Under the pieces are notes generated by a model. That model ran no database searches and had not been told where the DNA came from. It saw only the letters and a list, made by a program, of their open reading frames with translations. A stretch of 64,000 nucleotides of DNA from Planococcus donghaensis (GTDB taxonomy: Bacteria; Bacillota; Bacilli; Bacillales_A; Planococcaceae): NCBI RefSeq assembly GCF_001687665.2, contig NZ_CP016543.2, positions 434,001 through 498,000 of the forward strand. The letters run 5' to 3'. The first letter of the stretch is position 1. Every line of letters begins with the position of its first letter. The translations under genes and the position numbers were made by a program. Positions 28,116 through 37,058 of the stretch are shown one piece after another.

Positions 28116-28823
28116 ATGAAAATTGAAGTTTGGTCAGATTACGTGTGCCCATTCTGTTATATAGGCAAGCGAACATTAGAAAAAGCATTAGTCCAAGCTG
28201 GATTTGCCAGTCAGGCAGAAGTGTCTTTCAAGGCATATCAGTTAAATCCGAATACGCCTGTCGATTCAGCTGTGCCAACATATGAAAGCTTAGCGAAAAA
28301 ATTTGGGCAGACTGTTGAACAAGCAAAAGAAATGACCAGAGGCGTAGCAGATCATGCTCGCACGGTCGGTTTAGAATATAATTTTGATAATATGGTAGAA
28401 GCGAATACATTAGCAGCTCATCGTTTAGTAAAGTGGGCGGAAACGCATGGCAAAGACGGAGAACTTACAGAAAAGCTGATGGATGAATACTTTATCCAGG
28501 CGAAAAATATAGGCAATCATGAAGTCTTGGCTTTGATTGCGGAATCGGTTGGCTTATCAAAAGATGAAGCGATAAATGTACTTGAATCCGATCAGTTTAT
28601 GGCTCAAGTTCAAGTAGACATTGCTGAAGCGGGTCAAATGGGTGTTCAAGGTGTACCATTTTTTGTGGTTAATCGAAAATACGCGATTTCAGGTGCTCAG
28701 CCGGTAGAGGCTTTTGTGGAAGCATTAGAGCAGATTGCCGAAGAAGAAGGCATTCGTCCGAAATTAAAACCGATGGGCAAGAAAACGAGCTTTTGCACAG
28801 GTGATTCATGTGATGGGATTTAA
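28116..28823 (+). CDS. DsbA family (FrnE-like) oxidoreductase
   Basis: Cytoplasmic thioredoxin-fold protein of 235 residues without signal peptide. The CPFC active site is at Cys11-Cys14 (WSDYVCPFCYIGKR), with the helical insertion of FrnE-type proteins and the cis-Pro strand GVQGVPFFVVN. Two further Cys lie in the C-terminal tail (SFCTGDSCDG). It may act on disulfides or isomerise thiol-linked compounds. ATG at 28116 behind GAGGTGG; the upstream open frame lacks a ribosome site. Confidence 0.88.
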   Translation: MKIEVWSDYVCPFCYIGKRTLEKALVQAGFASQAEVSFKAYQLNPNTPVDSAVPTYESLAKKFGQTVEQAKEMTRGVADHARTVGLEYNFDNMVEANTLAAHRLVKWAETHGKDGELTEKLMDEYFIQAKNIGNHEVLALIAESVGLSKDEAINVLESDQFMAQVQVDIAEAGQMGVQGVPFFVVNRKYAISGAQPVEAFVEALEQIAEEEGIRPKLKPMGKKTSFCTGDSCDGI

Positions 28824-28829
28824 AGGTTC

Positions 28830-28862
28830 AAAGCAGAGTAATTGACTTTTACTCTGCTTTTT
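28830..28862 (+). terminator. Terminator after the DsbA-like gene
   Basis: AAAGCAGAGTAA / TTACTCTGCTTT stem with T run. Confidence 0.85.
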
Positions 28863-28933
28863 CTTATGATAAGGAAGTGCTTTTAATTCGAGATAAATAG
28901 TTTTAGTGCAAATTCGAAAGGGGTTTTATAATA

Positions 28934-29572
28934 ATGACAAATGTTTTAGTAGTAAAAGCAAATAACCGTCCAGCGTCTGAAGGAGTTTCAAGTAAAATGT
29001 ACGAAGTGTTCATGGATGCAATCGGGTCGGGAACAGAACTGAACGTCAATACGTTCGATGTTTTCAAAGAAGACATGCCGTATTTTGGTCAAGATTTCTT
29101 TGACGCTATGCAAAAATCAGCACAGGCTGAACCGTTGAATGAGCTTGAGCAACGCATTTTGACTGCAGCAAACAAAGCGATGGATGCATTTATGGAAGCG
29201 GATGTTGTGGTTTTTGCATTCCCATTATGGAATAAAACAATTCCAGCGCCATTGCAAACATTTATTGATTATGTTTACCGTGCAGGTGTAACATTCAAAT
29301 ACACAGCAGAAGGCCCAGTTGGTCTTGTGCCAGAGAAAAAAGTCATCATTTTAAATGCACGCGGTGGCGTCTATTCAACACCTGAAATGGCACCAGCTGA
29401 AATGAGCGTTAACTATATTCGGTTGATTATGGATTTCTTCGGAATTACCGATATGGAAGAAGTCATCATTGAAGGGCATAATATGTACCCAGATCGTGCT
29501 GAAGAAATTAAAGCTGAAGGCATGAAACGTGTAGAACAAGCAGCAAGCTCGTTAGTTAAAGTGTACGCTTAA
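28934..29572 (+). CDS. azoR: FMN-dependent NADH azoreductase
   Basis: Flavodoxin-like quinone/azo reductase of 212 residues. VVKANNRPASEGVSSKM binds FMN phosphate, PLWNKTIPAPLQTFIDYV is the second flavin loop and LNARGGVYS the third. It should reduce quinones and azo bonds by two-electron transfer, protecting against thiol-reactive compounds. ATG behind AAAGGGG. A terminator lies right after, and then the unusual GGACAGTA array. Confidence 0.92.
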   Translation: MTNVLVVKANNRPASEGVSSKMYEVFMDAIGSGTELNVNTFDVFKEDMPYFGQDFFDAMQKSAQAEPLNELEQRILTAANKAMDAFMEADVVVFAFPLWNKTIPAPLQTFIDYVYRAGVTFKYTAEGPVGLVPEKKVIILNARGGVYSTPEMAPAEMSVNYIRLIMDFFGITDMEEVIIEGHNMYPDRAEEIKAEGMKRVEQAASSLVKVYA

Positions 29573-29583
29573 TGACTGCGTGG

Positions 29584-29613
29584 AAGGACAACCTTAATTG
29601 GTTGTCCTTTTTT
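29584..29613 (+). terminator. Terminator after azoR
   Basis: AAGGACAACC / GGTTGTCCTT stem, 6-nt loop, T run. It ends 5 nt before the first unit of the repeat array. Confidence 0.9.
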
Positions 29614-29616
29614 CGT

Positions 29617-29901
29617 TTGGACAGTAAATGTGGTGAATTGGCTAGTATTTCGTGGATTTGGACAGTATTTGAGTCGAATCGGACAGTATTCAACTCAAAC
29701 TGGACAGTATGTACAATTTTTTCCTATCTAATCAACCGCCCTTTAATGCCCAAGACCGGGAAAGCGCGAAGTCGCGCTTTCCGCTAAACCTATGTGAATT
29801 TTTGATTTGGACAGTATTTTGTGTGATTTGGACAGTAAACCATCTGAAACGGACAGTATTTCAGAAATTTGGACAGTATTCAGCCTCAACTCGACAGTAA
29901 G
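29617..29901 (+). repeat. 21-bp phased GGACAGTA repeat array
   Basis: Ten motif copies start at 29619, 29640, 29660, 29681, 29702, then 29809, 29830, 29851, 29871 and 29892. Eight are exact GGACAGTA; 29640 reads GGCTAGTA and 29892 CGACAGTA. Steps are 20 or 21 bp within each block of five. The extended consensus is about TTGGACAGTATT with variable sequence between. The 99-bp centre holds a strong hairpin. No convincing gene lies in 29573-29991; the open frames there run through the repeats. Confidence 0.88.
29759..29782. other. Central hairpin of the GGACAGTA array
   Basis: GGAAAGCGCGA and its exact complement TCGCGCTTTCC, separated by 2 nt, form an 11-bp stem between the two blocks of five repeats. 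No T run follows, so it is not a usual terminator. Confidence 0.75.
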
Positions 29902-29991
29902 TCCAAATAACTGGAAAAATCACCGGCTTTGGATTAGGAAATCCCAATCGGGGTAGATAGGTGATAAAAGCAATTGAGGAGGAATGATGAG

Positions 29992-31542
29992 GTGCAAAAA
30001 GAACGCGAGAGCCAAATTCCACAGGAACAGAAATCGTATTGGAGAGAATATAAGGACATTCCGAGCTACCCTGCTCTACAGGCAAACGAGTCGACTGATA
30101 TCGCCGTGGTTGGTGGAGGAATGGTCGGTGTCATTAGTGCTTACTTATTAGCGAAAGCTGGCAAAAAAGTAACCTTAATTGAAGCAGGAAAGTTAGTGGA
30201 TGGGGTAACGGGACGAACCACTGCAAAAATAACGGCGCAGCATGGCTTGTATTATGATTCTTTAATTCAAATAGCAGGAGAAGAACAAGCGAAACTGTAC
30301 TACCAAGCCAATATGGATGGGTTGAAATTTATTGAAGACACCGCTAAAGAACTGTCAATCGATTGTGATTTTTCTCATCACAATGCGTTTGTTTATGCCA
30401 ATACAGCTGCTGGAGCTAAGCAAATTGAAAAAGAAGCTGAAGCTTATAGGAAGTTAGGCATTGACGGTGAATTGGCAAAAGATGAAGTAGAATTGCCGTT
30501 TGCTGTGGAAGAAGCCATTGTCATGCGCAATCAAGCGCAATTTCACCCAGTGAAGTTTTTAGCAGGCTTAGTAAAAGAAATTGAACGGCTCGGCGGGAAG
30601 ATTTATGAACAAACGCGAGCGATGAAAATTTTAAGCAAAAATGATCCGGTCATTCAAACGGAAAACCTGTCTCATTTATCGTGCAATAAAGTTATTGTCG
30701 CCAGTCATTATCCTTTTAATGATTTTGATGGCATGTACTTTTCGCGTTTAACGGTCAATCGTTCGTATGCGATTGCGGCTAAAGTGAGTGGGAAAGTTCC
30801 AAATGACATGTACATTAGTGGAGACATGCCTTCTCGATCTTTGCGTTACGCACCAGGTGAAAATGGCGAAAAGTTATTGTTAATTGGTGGCGATGGTCAC
30901 GCTACGGGTAAAAGTTCGAGCGAAACGATCGAGCATTATTACAATCTTGAAAAATTCGGCCACGAACATTTTGGAATTGAGGAAATTCCATATCGCTGGT
31001 CATCACAAGATATGACCACACTTGATACAATTCCTTATATCGGGACGATTACAGCTGGATACAACAATATTTTAGTGGCTACTGGATTTCACAAATGGGG
31101 AATGTCAAACGGTGCATTAGCTGGAATGCTGCTGAGTGATCAAGTGCTTGGCAATGAAAATCGATACGCACCGGTGTTTGATCCGACGCGCACAAAAGTG
31201 AAAACCAAAGATGCGATGAGTTTTGCAAAAGACAATGCTTCAGTTGCGAAGTCATTAGTTACAGGGAAGCTAAAAAGGCCATCCAAAACAGTGGAAGACT
31301 TGGCTAAAGACGAGGGCTCGCTCGTTAAAGTTGGTAAGAAAAAAGCAGGAGGTTACCGCGATGAATACGGGCAAGTTCATCTAGTGGATACGGCGTGTAC
31401 GCATATGGGGTGTGACGTTAAGTGGAATGATGCCGAACGTTCGTGGGATTGTCCTTGCCACGGCTCGCGTTTTTCGTATACAGGAGATGTGTTAAATGGA
31501 CCAGCTGTAAAACCTCTTAAAAAAATAGAAACAGAACTATAG
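29992..31542 (+). CDS. FAD-dependent oxidoreductase with C-terminal Rieske domain
   Basis: Protein of 516 residues. The N-terminal 400 residues are a DAO-type flavoprotein: VVGGGMVGVISAYLLAKAG binds FAD, and ATGFHKWGMSNGALAG is the C-terminal flavin motif. The last 100 residues form a Rieske 2Fe-2S domain with ligands CTHMGC and CPCHGSRF. Similar two-domain proteins are widespread in Bacillales without a firm substrate. GTG at 29992 follows GAGGAGG; a TTG at 29974 would overlap that site. Terminator follows. Confidence 0.87.
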   Translation: MQKERESQIPQEQKSYWREYKDIPSYPALQANESTDIAVVGGGMVGVISAYLLAKAGKKVTLIEAGKLVDGVTGRTTAKITAQHGLYYDSLIQIAGEEQAKLYYQANMDGLKFIEDTAKELSIDCDFSHHNAFVYANTAAGAKQIEKEAEAYRKLGIDGELAKDEVELPFAVEEAIVMRNQAQFHPVKFLAGLVKEIERLGGKIYEQTRAMKILSKNDPVIQTENLSHLSCNKVIVASHYPFNDFDGMYFSRLTVNRSYAIAAKVSGKVPNDMYISGDMPSRSLRYAPGENGEKLLLIGGDGHATGKSSSETIEHYYNLEKFGHEHFGIEEIPYRWSSQDMTTLDTIPYIGTITAGYNNILVATGFHKWGMSNGALAGMLLSDQVLGNENRYAPVFDPTRTKVKTKDAMSFAKDNASVAKSLVTGKLKRPSKTVEDLAKDEGSLVKVGKKKAGGYRDEYGQVHLVDTACTHMGCDVKWNDAERSWDCPCHGSRFSYTGDVLNGPAVKPLKKIETEL

Positions 31543-31581
31543 AAAAAAGGCAGTGAGGAAAAATTTCCTCACTGCCTTTTT
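31543..31581. terminator. Bidirectional terminator
   Basis: AAAAAGGCAGTGAGGAAA / TTTCCTCACTGCCTTTTT, between the convergent Rieske oxidoreductase and YceI-family genes. Confidence 0.92.
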
Positions 31582-31586
31582 AAAAT

Positions 31587-32111
31587 TTATTCAGCTGGGT
31601 TAGCTTGAATTTCTAAATGAATTTTAATGTCTTCGCCCACCATTACGCCGCCTGTTTCAAGCGCTTGGTTCCATGTAAGGCCGAAATCTTTGCGGTTTAC
31701 TTTCCCATCTACATTGTATGCAACAACTTCAACGCCCCATGGGTTCGTGCCTTTCCCGTTATATTCTACATCGAAAGTTACTGGATGAGTTACACCTTTC
31801 ATCGTAAGGTCGCCAGTCATTGTATATTCGTCGCCTTTTTTAACGATTTCATTTGCGTGAAACGTAATATACGGAAATTGCTCTGCATCAAAGAAATCTG
31901 CAGAACGCAAGTGAGCGTCACGATCTTTGTTTTTCGTGCTGATGCTTGCTACCTCGATTTTAAAATCGATCAATGCGCCTTGCAAATCTTCTGCGTCTGC
32001 TTCAATTGTTGCTTCGTAAGATGTAAAAGTACCTCTTACTTTTGAAATCATCATATGTTTTACTGAAAACCCAATTTCTGAGTGTGCTGTGTCTACTGTC
32101 CATTTTTTCAT
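31587..32111 (-). CDS. YceI family lipid/isoprenoid-binding protein
   Basis: Beta-barrel protein of 174 residues with no signal peptide, so probably cytoplasmic, unlike the periplasmic E. coli YceI. WTVDTAHSEIGFSVKHMMIS, DAHLRSADFFDAEQFP and GVTHPVTFDVEY are typical. Members bind long isoprenoid or polyketide chains and are often stress-induced. ATG behind AGGAGG. The 200-bp gap upstream (32112-32311) is very AT-rich and shared with murB; no operator was recognised. Confidence 0.9.
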   Translation of the reverse strand: MKKWTVDTAHSEIGFSVKHMMISKVRGTFTSYEATIEADAEDLQGALIDFKIEVASISTKNKDRDAHLRSADFFDAEQFPYITFHANEIVKKGDEYTMTGDLTMKGVTHPVTFDVEYNGKGTNPWGVEVVAYNVDGKVNRKDFGLTWNQALETGGVMVGEDIKIHLEIQANPAE

Positions 32112-32311
32112 GTTGCATTCCTCCTAATTTTATTATCTAACGTAAATATAGCAAGTATATATCTTGAAGTCAATACTCTTTAATTAATAAATCTTTAATT
32201 TGAGATTAAATTAACTAGTCTTTTGTACTGAACTTTACTTTATTGCTTGTCAAATCAAGATGAAAATTAGATACTAATAGAAGCTATAAGTTAAGAAGGG
32301 ATTTGCATTAA

Positions 32312-33223
32312 ATGACGAAACAACAATGGTTGACGGATTTACGCAGTTTTTTAACAGACGATCACGTCAAAGTGGATGAGCCGCTACACCTTCATACACT
32401 AACTAAAATGGGTGGTCCTGCTGATATTTTTGTGGCACCAACAACTGAAGAAGAAACTGCTTTCACTGTAAAGTATGCATATAAAAATAACATACCTCTA
32501 TTACTTCTTGGGAATGGCTCGAATATGGTCGTCCGAGATGGAGGGTTTCGTGGAATTGTTCTAACTTTAAAAGGGTTACAGACAATCCTTATAGAAGGTA
32601 CGAAAGTGTACGCTCAAGGCGGAGCAAACATTAAAAAAGTATCAAAAGCCGCTGCAGCAAAACAATTAACGGGATTCGAGTTTGCTTGTGGAATTCCAGG
32701 TTCGATTGGTGGAGCGATGGCAATGAATGCCGGTGCTTACGGCGGAGAAATTAAAGACGTCATTAAACAAGCGACGGTGCTTTCCAAAGAAGGAGACTTG
32801 GTCGTTTTATCTAAGGAAGATTTAGGGCTTGGTTACCGGAAAAGTATTATTACTAAAAAAGGCTTTTATGTATTATCTGCCGAGTTCGACTTAGAAGTTG
32901 GCAATCCAATGGTCATTGATGCCAAAATGAGTGAATTGACGTATCAGCGAGAATCAAAACAACCATTGGAATTTCCTTCTGCAGGAAGTGTCTTTAAACG
33001 ACCACCAGGTAATTTTGCTGGAAAGTTGATACAAGATAGTGGCTTGCAAGGAAAAGGATATGGCGGTGCAGAAGTTTCTACAAAACACGCTGGATTTATC
33101 GTGAATAAAAACAATGCGACAGCTAACGATTATATTAAGACGATTGAAATGGTCAAAGAAACGGTATTCAAAAATTTCGGTATTGATTTAGAGCTTGAAG
33201 TGAAGATCGTCGGAGAAGATTGA
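32312..33223 (+). CDS. murB: UDP-N-acetylenolpyruvoylglucosamine reductase MurB
   Basis: Peptidoglycan precursor enzyme of 303 residues that reduces enolpyruvyl-UDP-GlcNAc to UDP-MurNAc with FAD and NADPH. LLGNGSNMVVRDGGF binds FAD, FACGIPGSIGGAMAMNAGAYGG (positions 118-139) is the second motif, and the catalytic Ser is in SAGSVFKRP. It lacks the Tyr loop of type I, so is type II. Here it is isolated rather than within a division cluster. ATG behind GAAGGG. Confidence 0.95.
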   Translation: MTKQQWLTDLRSFLTDDHVKVDEPLHLHTLTKMGGPADIFVAPTTEEETAFTVKYAYKNNIPLLLLGNGSNMVVRDGGFRGIVLTLKGLQTILIEGTKVYAQGGANIKKVSKAAAAKQLTGFEFACGIPGSIGGAMAMNAGAYGGEIKDVIKQATVLSKEGDLVVLSKEDLGLGYRKSIITKKGFYVLSAEFDLEVGNPMVIDAKMSELTYQRESKQPLEFPSAGSVFKRPPGNFAGKLIQDSGLQGKGYGGAEVSTKHAGFIVNKNNATANDYIKTIEMVKETVFKNFGIDLELEVKIVGED

Positions 33224-33232
33224 AATTGAGTG

Positions 33233-33266
33233 AAAAAGATGTCCTTTAATGGGGCATCTTTTTTTG
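33233..33266 (+). terminator. Terminator after murB
   Basis: AAAAAGATGtCC / GGggCATCTTTTT hairpin with a T run. Confidence 0.75.
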
Positions 33267-33364
33267 TGGAAAAATAGGGGCTTTTGGGTGGGCTATCCTT
33301 TTTTATTAAAAGGGATTTATCCTTCGGTAGTCGAATAAAGCACTAAAGAAAAGGGGGAAGATTC

Positions 33365-35731
33365 ATGAGGGGGAAAGTGAAAAACAAAAGATGGCTTAAA
33401 TGGTTATTTGGCGCGTTAGGAGTACTTGTCATTATAATAGTAGCGCTACTAATTTTTATAAACGTCTTCCTAAACAAGTCGAAGCCACTTATTGAAGGAG
33501 AAGTAGCAGTGGAGATTTTAGATAAGGATGCAACAGTTATTCGCGATGATATAGGAGTTCCACATATTAAGGCGGACACGGATGCTGATTTATACCGTGC
33601 ACAAGGATACGTACAAGCACAAGATCGCATGTTCCAAATGGATCTTTCCCGTAGACAAGCAAGCGGTCAATTAGCAGAAGTTATTGGAGCAGATGCGGTC
33701 GATACCGATAAGTTTTTTAGAACCTTTAGTTTACGTGATGCAGCTGAAAAATCTTGGGACGGATATGATGATGAAGCACAGGAAGTATTGGAATGGTATG
33801 CAGAAGGCGTTAATGCTTATATGGAGGAAGCAAAAGCAAACAACAGTTTAAGCTTTGAATTTTCTATTCTTGGATACGAACCAACTGAATGGACACCCGT
33901 TGACTCGCTGACAATTGGCAAGTTTATGGCTTATGACCTTGGCGGACATTGGAATACACTCGCCGTTCGTCATTGGGCGTTGAACGAGTTTCCAGAAGAC
34001 AAGGCGCGTGAATTGTTTATAGAATATCCTGAAGATGCACCTGCAATTTTAGCGGCAAACAAACAGCAACAAGTTCAAGTAGCTGGTGAGTTTGATGCGT
34101 CGGTGATTCCGCCAGAATTTAACGGCAGCAATAACTGGGTGGTATCTGGTGATAAAACAGCAAGTGGCAAGCCTTTACTGGCGGACGATCCGCATCTTGG
34201 TCTGAGCACACCATCTATTTGGTACCAAATGCATTTAGAGTCGCCTGAACAAAACGTCAGTGGCGTTATTTTTGCTGGAATCCCGGGAATTATTTTAGGT
34301 CACAATGAAGAAATTGCTTGGGGAGTAACAAATGTTGGCCCCGATGTTCAAGACCTTTACATTGAAACGCCAAACCCCGAAGACCCTACACAATTCGAAT
34401 ACGAAGGACAGTGGGAGCAAGCAGAAGTACGAAAAGAACCTATTAAAATAAAAGACGGAGAAACAGAAGATTTCGAAGTGCTAGTCACAAGGCATGGACC
34501 TGTTGTTTCGAATATTCTTTATGATAAAGAACAACCAGGCGCGGTATTTTCAATGCAATGGACAGCATTAGAGCCGACGCTCGAACTGCAAGCAGTGTTG
34601 AATTTCAATAAAGCATCTAATTGGAAAGAGTTTGAACTAGCGCTCGAGGATTTTCAAGCGCCTGCGCAAAACTTTGTTTTTGCATCTACAGATGGCACCA
34701 TTGCCTATAAAGCGAATGGACGCATTCCAATTCGCAAAACGGGAGATGGTCAATTGCCGGTTCCGGGAAATTCGGCAGACTATGGATGGGAAGGCTATGT
34801 GCCTTTTGATGAATTGCCGCGATCAGTAAATCCGGAAAATGGGTTTATTGCAACAGCAAACAATGAAGTCATTGATGATTCATATCCTTACCACATTACG
34901 GATTTTTGGGCACAACCTTATCGCTATGAACGAATTGCTGAGGTATTAGAAGCATCAGATAATCTGACGGCACAAGATATGATGAATTTGCAAATGGACC
35001 AAAAGAATTTATATGCAGCTGAATTTTTAGAAGATATGATCGCTGCTGTACGTGACAGTACAAAAGATTATGATGAAGTTCTGTCGATGCTAGAAGATTG
35101 GGATCAAATAGATAGCAAAGATCAAGGCGCGCCACTAATCTTCCATAAATGGATAAAGCAATTGCCTGAAACTTTACTAGCAGATGAATTTCCAAAAGAC
35201 GTTTATAAAATGCTAGATGGAAAAAATCATATTACAGATGAAATGATGCGAGATGCTTTTGCTGGAAACGAAGGAGTATGGGTAAGTGAATACGGAGGCA
35301 CAGCAAAATGGCTGGTGGATTCATTGGAAACAGTTGTCGCTGAAATTGAAGAAGAGCAAGGGAACGACTTGGCTGACTGGAGTTGGGGAGAACACCATCA
35401 ATTAACCTTCCCGCATCCACTAGCAGGCGCATCTCCAATTTTCGCGGAGTTTCTAAATCCAGAGCCGGTACCAATCGGAGGTTCGAATATCACCGTTCAA
35501 GCAGCGGCTTTCACGCCAGATGGCGACGTCGACCACGGGGCATCTTGGCGATTTGTTGCAGACCTTTCTGATTTATCTAGCGCTTATCATATTGTAGGAC
35601 CTGGATTAAGCGGTCATATGAAATCGGATTACTTCCATAACCAAGTAGACGATTGGGCGCAAGGTGATTTTCATAAAACAGAAATAGAAGACGACGTTAA
35701 AGGTTCGACATTAATATTAACTGCCGAATAA
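33365..35731 (+). CDS. Penicillin acylase family protein (Ntn hydrolase)
   Basis: Precursor of 788 residues. A basic stretch and one hydrophobic helix (about residues 12-34) anchor or export it. The alpha-chain region VIRDDIGVPHIKA and AQDRMFQMDL come first. Ser255 in GSNNWVVSG would become the N-terminal nucleophile after self-cleavage, and WGVTNVGPDVQDLY and a late HHQLTFPHPL segment belong to the beta chain. The family hydrolyses amide-linked acyl groups: beta-lactams, acyl-homoserine lactones or lipopeptides. The real substrate is not visible. ATG behind AAAGGGGG. Confidence 0.9.
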   Translation: MRGKVKNKRWLKWLFGALGVLVIIIVALLIFINVFLNKSKPLIEGEVAVEILDKDATVIRDDIGVPHIKADTDADLYRAQGYVQAQDRMFQMDLSRRQASGQLAEVIGADAVDTDKFFRTFSLRDAAEKSWDGYDDEAQEVLEWYAEGVNAYMEEAKANNSLSFEFSILGYEPTEWTPVDSLTIGKFMAYDLGGHWNTLAVRHWALNEFPEDKARELFIEYPEDAPAILAANKQQQVQVAGEFDASVIPPEFNGSNNWVVSGDKTASGKPLLADDPHLGLSTPSIWYQMHLESPEQNVSGVIFAGIPGIILGHNEEIAWGVTNVGPDVQDLYIETPNPEDPTQFEYEGQWEQAEVRKEPIKIKDGETEDFEVLVTRHGPVVSNILYDKEQPGAVFSMQWTALEPTLELQAVLNFNKASNWKEFELALEDFQAPAQNFVFASTDGTIAYKANGRIPIRKTGDGQLPVPGNSADYGWEGYVPFDELPRSVNPENGFIATANNEVIDDSYPYHITDFWAQPYRYERIAEVLEASDNLTAQDMMNLQMDQKNLYAAEFLEDMIAAVRDSTKDYDEVLSMLEDWDQIDSKDQGAPLIFHKWIKQLPETLLADEFPKDVYKMLDGKNHITDEMMRDAFAGNEGVWVSEYGGTAKWLVDSLETVVAEIEEEQGNDLADWSWGEHHQLTFPHPLAGASPIFAEFLNPEPVPIGGSNITVQAAAFTPDGDVDHGASWRFVADLSDLSSAYHIVGPGLSGHMKSDYFHNQVDDWAQGDFHKTEIEDDVKGSTLILTAE

Positions 35732-35767
35732 GTTATACTGGGGAAAAACGGATGTGAGGAATAACCA

Positions 35768-36118
35768 ATGAAACAGATACTAGCGGTAGGACTTGGTGGA
35801 ATGATCGGAGCGCTTTTGCGTTCTGGAATATACATGGTAGCTGCCGACGGTCTGGGGCTTTGGCTGGTGAACATGATCGGCAGTTTTTTAATCGGCGTGG
35901 CAGCCATTCGTTTGTCCCATAAATCGGGGGAACTGCGATTGTTGATTTCGACAGGTCTGCTAGGATCTTTCACAACGTTTTCAGCATTTTCTTCTGCGTG
36001 GTTCCATTACCTTGAATCTTCTATTTGGCTAGGTATCGCATTTGCTTTCAGCATGACACTGGCGTGCATTGCGGCAGCAGGTGCAGGGTTATGGGTAGAT
36101 AGAAAAGAGGTGTCATGA
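35768..36118 (+). CDS. crcB: Fluoride channel CrcB/Fluc, first subunit
   Basis: Small four-helix membrane protein of 116 residues. GGMIGALLRSGIY and NMIGSFLIGVAA, with the Asn before the conserved Gly-Ser, and GLLGSFTTFSAFS with the pore Phe and Thr residues, mark a Fluc fluoride channel. It overlaps the next crcB by 4 nt; paired genes usually encode a heterodimer. No fluoride riboswitch was recognised upstream. Confidence 0.93.
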   Translation: MKQILAVGLGGMIGALLRSGIYMVAADGLGLWLVNMIGSFLIGVAAIRLSHKSGELRLLISTGLLGSFTTFSAFSSAWFHYLESSIWLGIAFAFSMTLACIAAAGAGLWVDRKEVS

Positions 36119-36450
36119 TGATTAGCATCGCACTCGGTGGATTTTTAGGAGCGATTACCCGTTATTTATTTTATGTATTTGTTGAAAGTCGTGCATGGCA
36201 ACCAAAAGTTGCGACTTGGCTGGTGAACAGCTTGGGTTCGTTTGTGCTAGGTTTATTAATCGGAAGTGGAAGCTTATCGGTTTTCTGGATCACTGGATTT
36301 TTAGGTGCATTTACAACGTTCTCAACGATGGCTTTGGATGTTGTAAAAGATATTGAAGACAGCAAATGGCTAAAGGGTGGCTTCTATATTACGGCTACTT
36401 TAGTTTCCGGAATTGCGTTGTTCAGCTTAGGTTATATTTTATTGCAGTAA
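36115..36450 (+). CDS. crcB: Fluoride channel CrcB/Fluc, second subunit
   Basis: Partner of the preceding CrcB, 111 residues and four helices. GGFLGAITRYLFY, NSLGSFVLGLLIG and GFLGAFTTFSTMA are the matching Fluc motifs. The ATG overlaps the upstream stop, so equal amounts of both subunits are likely. Together they should form the antiparallel dual-topology channel that lets fluoride out of the cytoplasm. Confidence 0.93.
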   Translation: MMISIALGGFLGAITRYLFYVFVESRAWQPKVATWLVNSLGSFVLGLLIGSGSLSVFWITGFLGAFTTFSTMALDVVKDIEDSKWLKGGFYITATLVSGIALFSLGYILLQ

Positions 36451-36586
36451 AAAACCTCATTATAATTGATGAGGGGCTAGGCAGACACTTCACTTAACTA
36501 CTTAGTCAATTTGGATATTTATAATGAAGCGGAACGCGTCTGCCTGAAGCGAAATGGGAATTTGGATATTTCTTCGAAAACGTTAA

Positions 36587-36619
36587 AAGAGCCCTTTGCG
36601 AAAATCGCAAAGGGCTCTT
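36587..36619. terminator. Terminator downstream of usp
   Basis: AAGAGCCCTTTGCGA / TCGCAAAGGGCTCTT with a 3-nt loop. It is bidirectional between crcB and the minus-strand usp gene. Before it, GGCAGAC (36480) and GTCTGCC (36538) could form a weaker hairpin. Confidence 0.9.
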
Positions 36620-36626
36620 CTTTAAC

Positions 36627-37046
36627 TTATTTAACGATAATAACAGGCGATTGTACACGTTTCGCGACTTTATGGCTAACGCTACCAAGCACCATTTCTT
36701 GCAGTGAGTTTAATCCGCGGCTGCCGATTAGTACAACATCATAGCCAACTTCATTGGCATGCTTGACGATCGTAGGTCCTGGAATGCCGTGAAGTGTTTT
36801 GGTTTCAAAATTAATACCAGCTGAGCGGAAAATTTCTTCGAGCGGAACTAAATGCTTGCGACGTTCCAAATGAACTTCGTCGCTGCTTTGGCCATGAAGA
36901 ATCTCAGTACGAGCTTTTTCATAATCAATCACATAAAGCAAAGTGACGAATGCTTGTGGATTGGCTTTTGCCATTCTTACTGCTTCATGAGCAGCGCGTT
37001 TAGAATGGTCAGAGCCATCTGCTGCAACTAAAATTTTCTCATACAT
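36627..37046 (-). CDS. Universal stress protein (UspA family)
   Basis: UspA-fold protein of 139 residues. ILVAADGSDHSKRA is the first strand with the nucleotide-contacting Asp, and GSRGLNSLQEMVLGSVS fits the ATP-binding G-x2-G-x9-G-S pattern, so it is probably the ATP-binding type. It follows the sulP-type gene by 12 nt, and the pair is likely co-transcribed, as is common for SulP permeases. Confidence 0.9.
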   Translation of the reverse strand: MYEKILVAADGSDHSKRAAHEAVRMAKANPQAFVTLLYVIDYEKARTEILHGQSSDEVHLERRKHLVPLEEIFRSAGINFETKTLHGIPGPTIVKHANEVGYDVVLIGSRGLNSLQEMVLGSVSHKVAKRVQSPVIIVK

Positions 37047-37058
37047 AGAGCATCCTCC

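Noticed and set aside
29572..29900. Two short open frames over the GGACAGTA array
   Set aside because: Their coding arises from the repeated motif; the azoR terminator precedes them and no ribosome site is present.
29617..29901. CRISPR array
   Set aside because: Units are 8-12 bp with 9-13 bp of variable DNA between, far below CRISPR sizes, and no cas genes are near.
35768..36450. Fluoride riboswitch ahead of the crcB pair
   Set aside because: The 36-bp gap after the acylase gene is too short and shows no matching conserved sequence.
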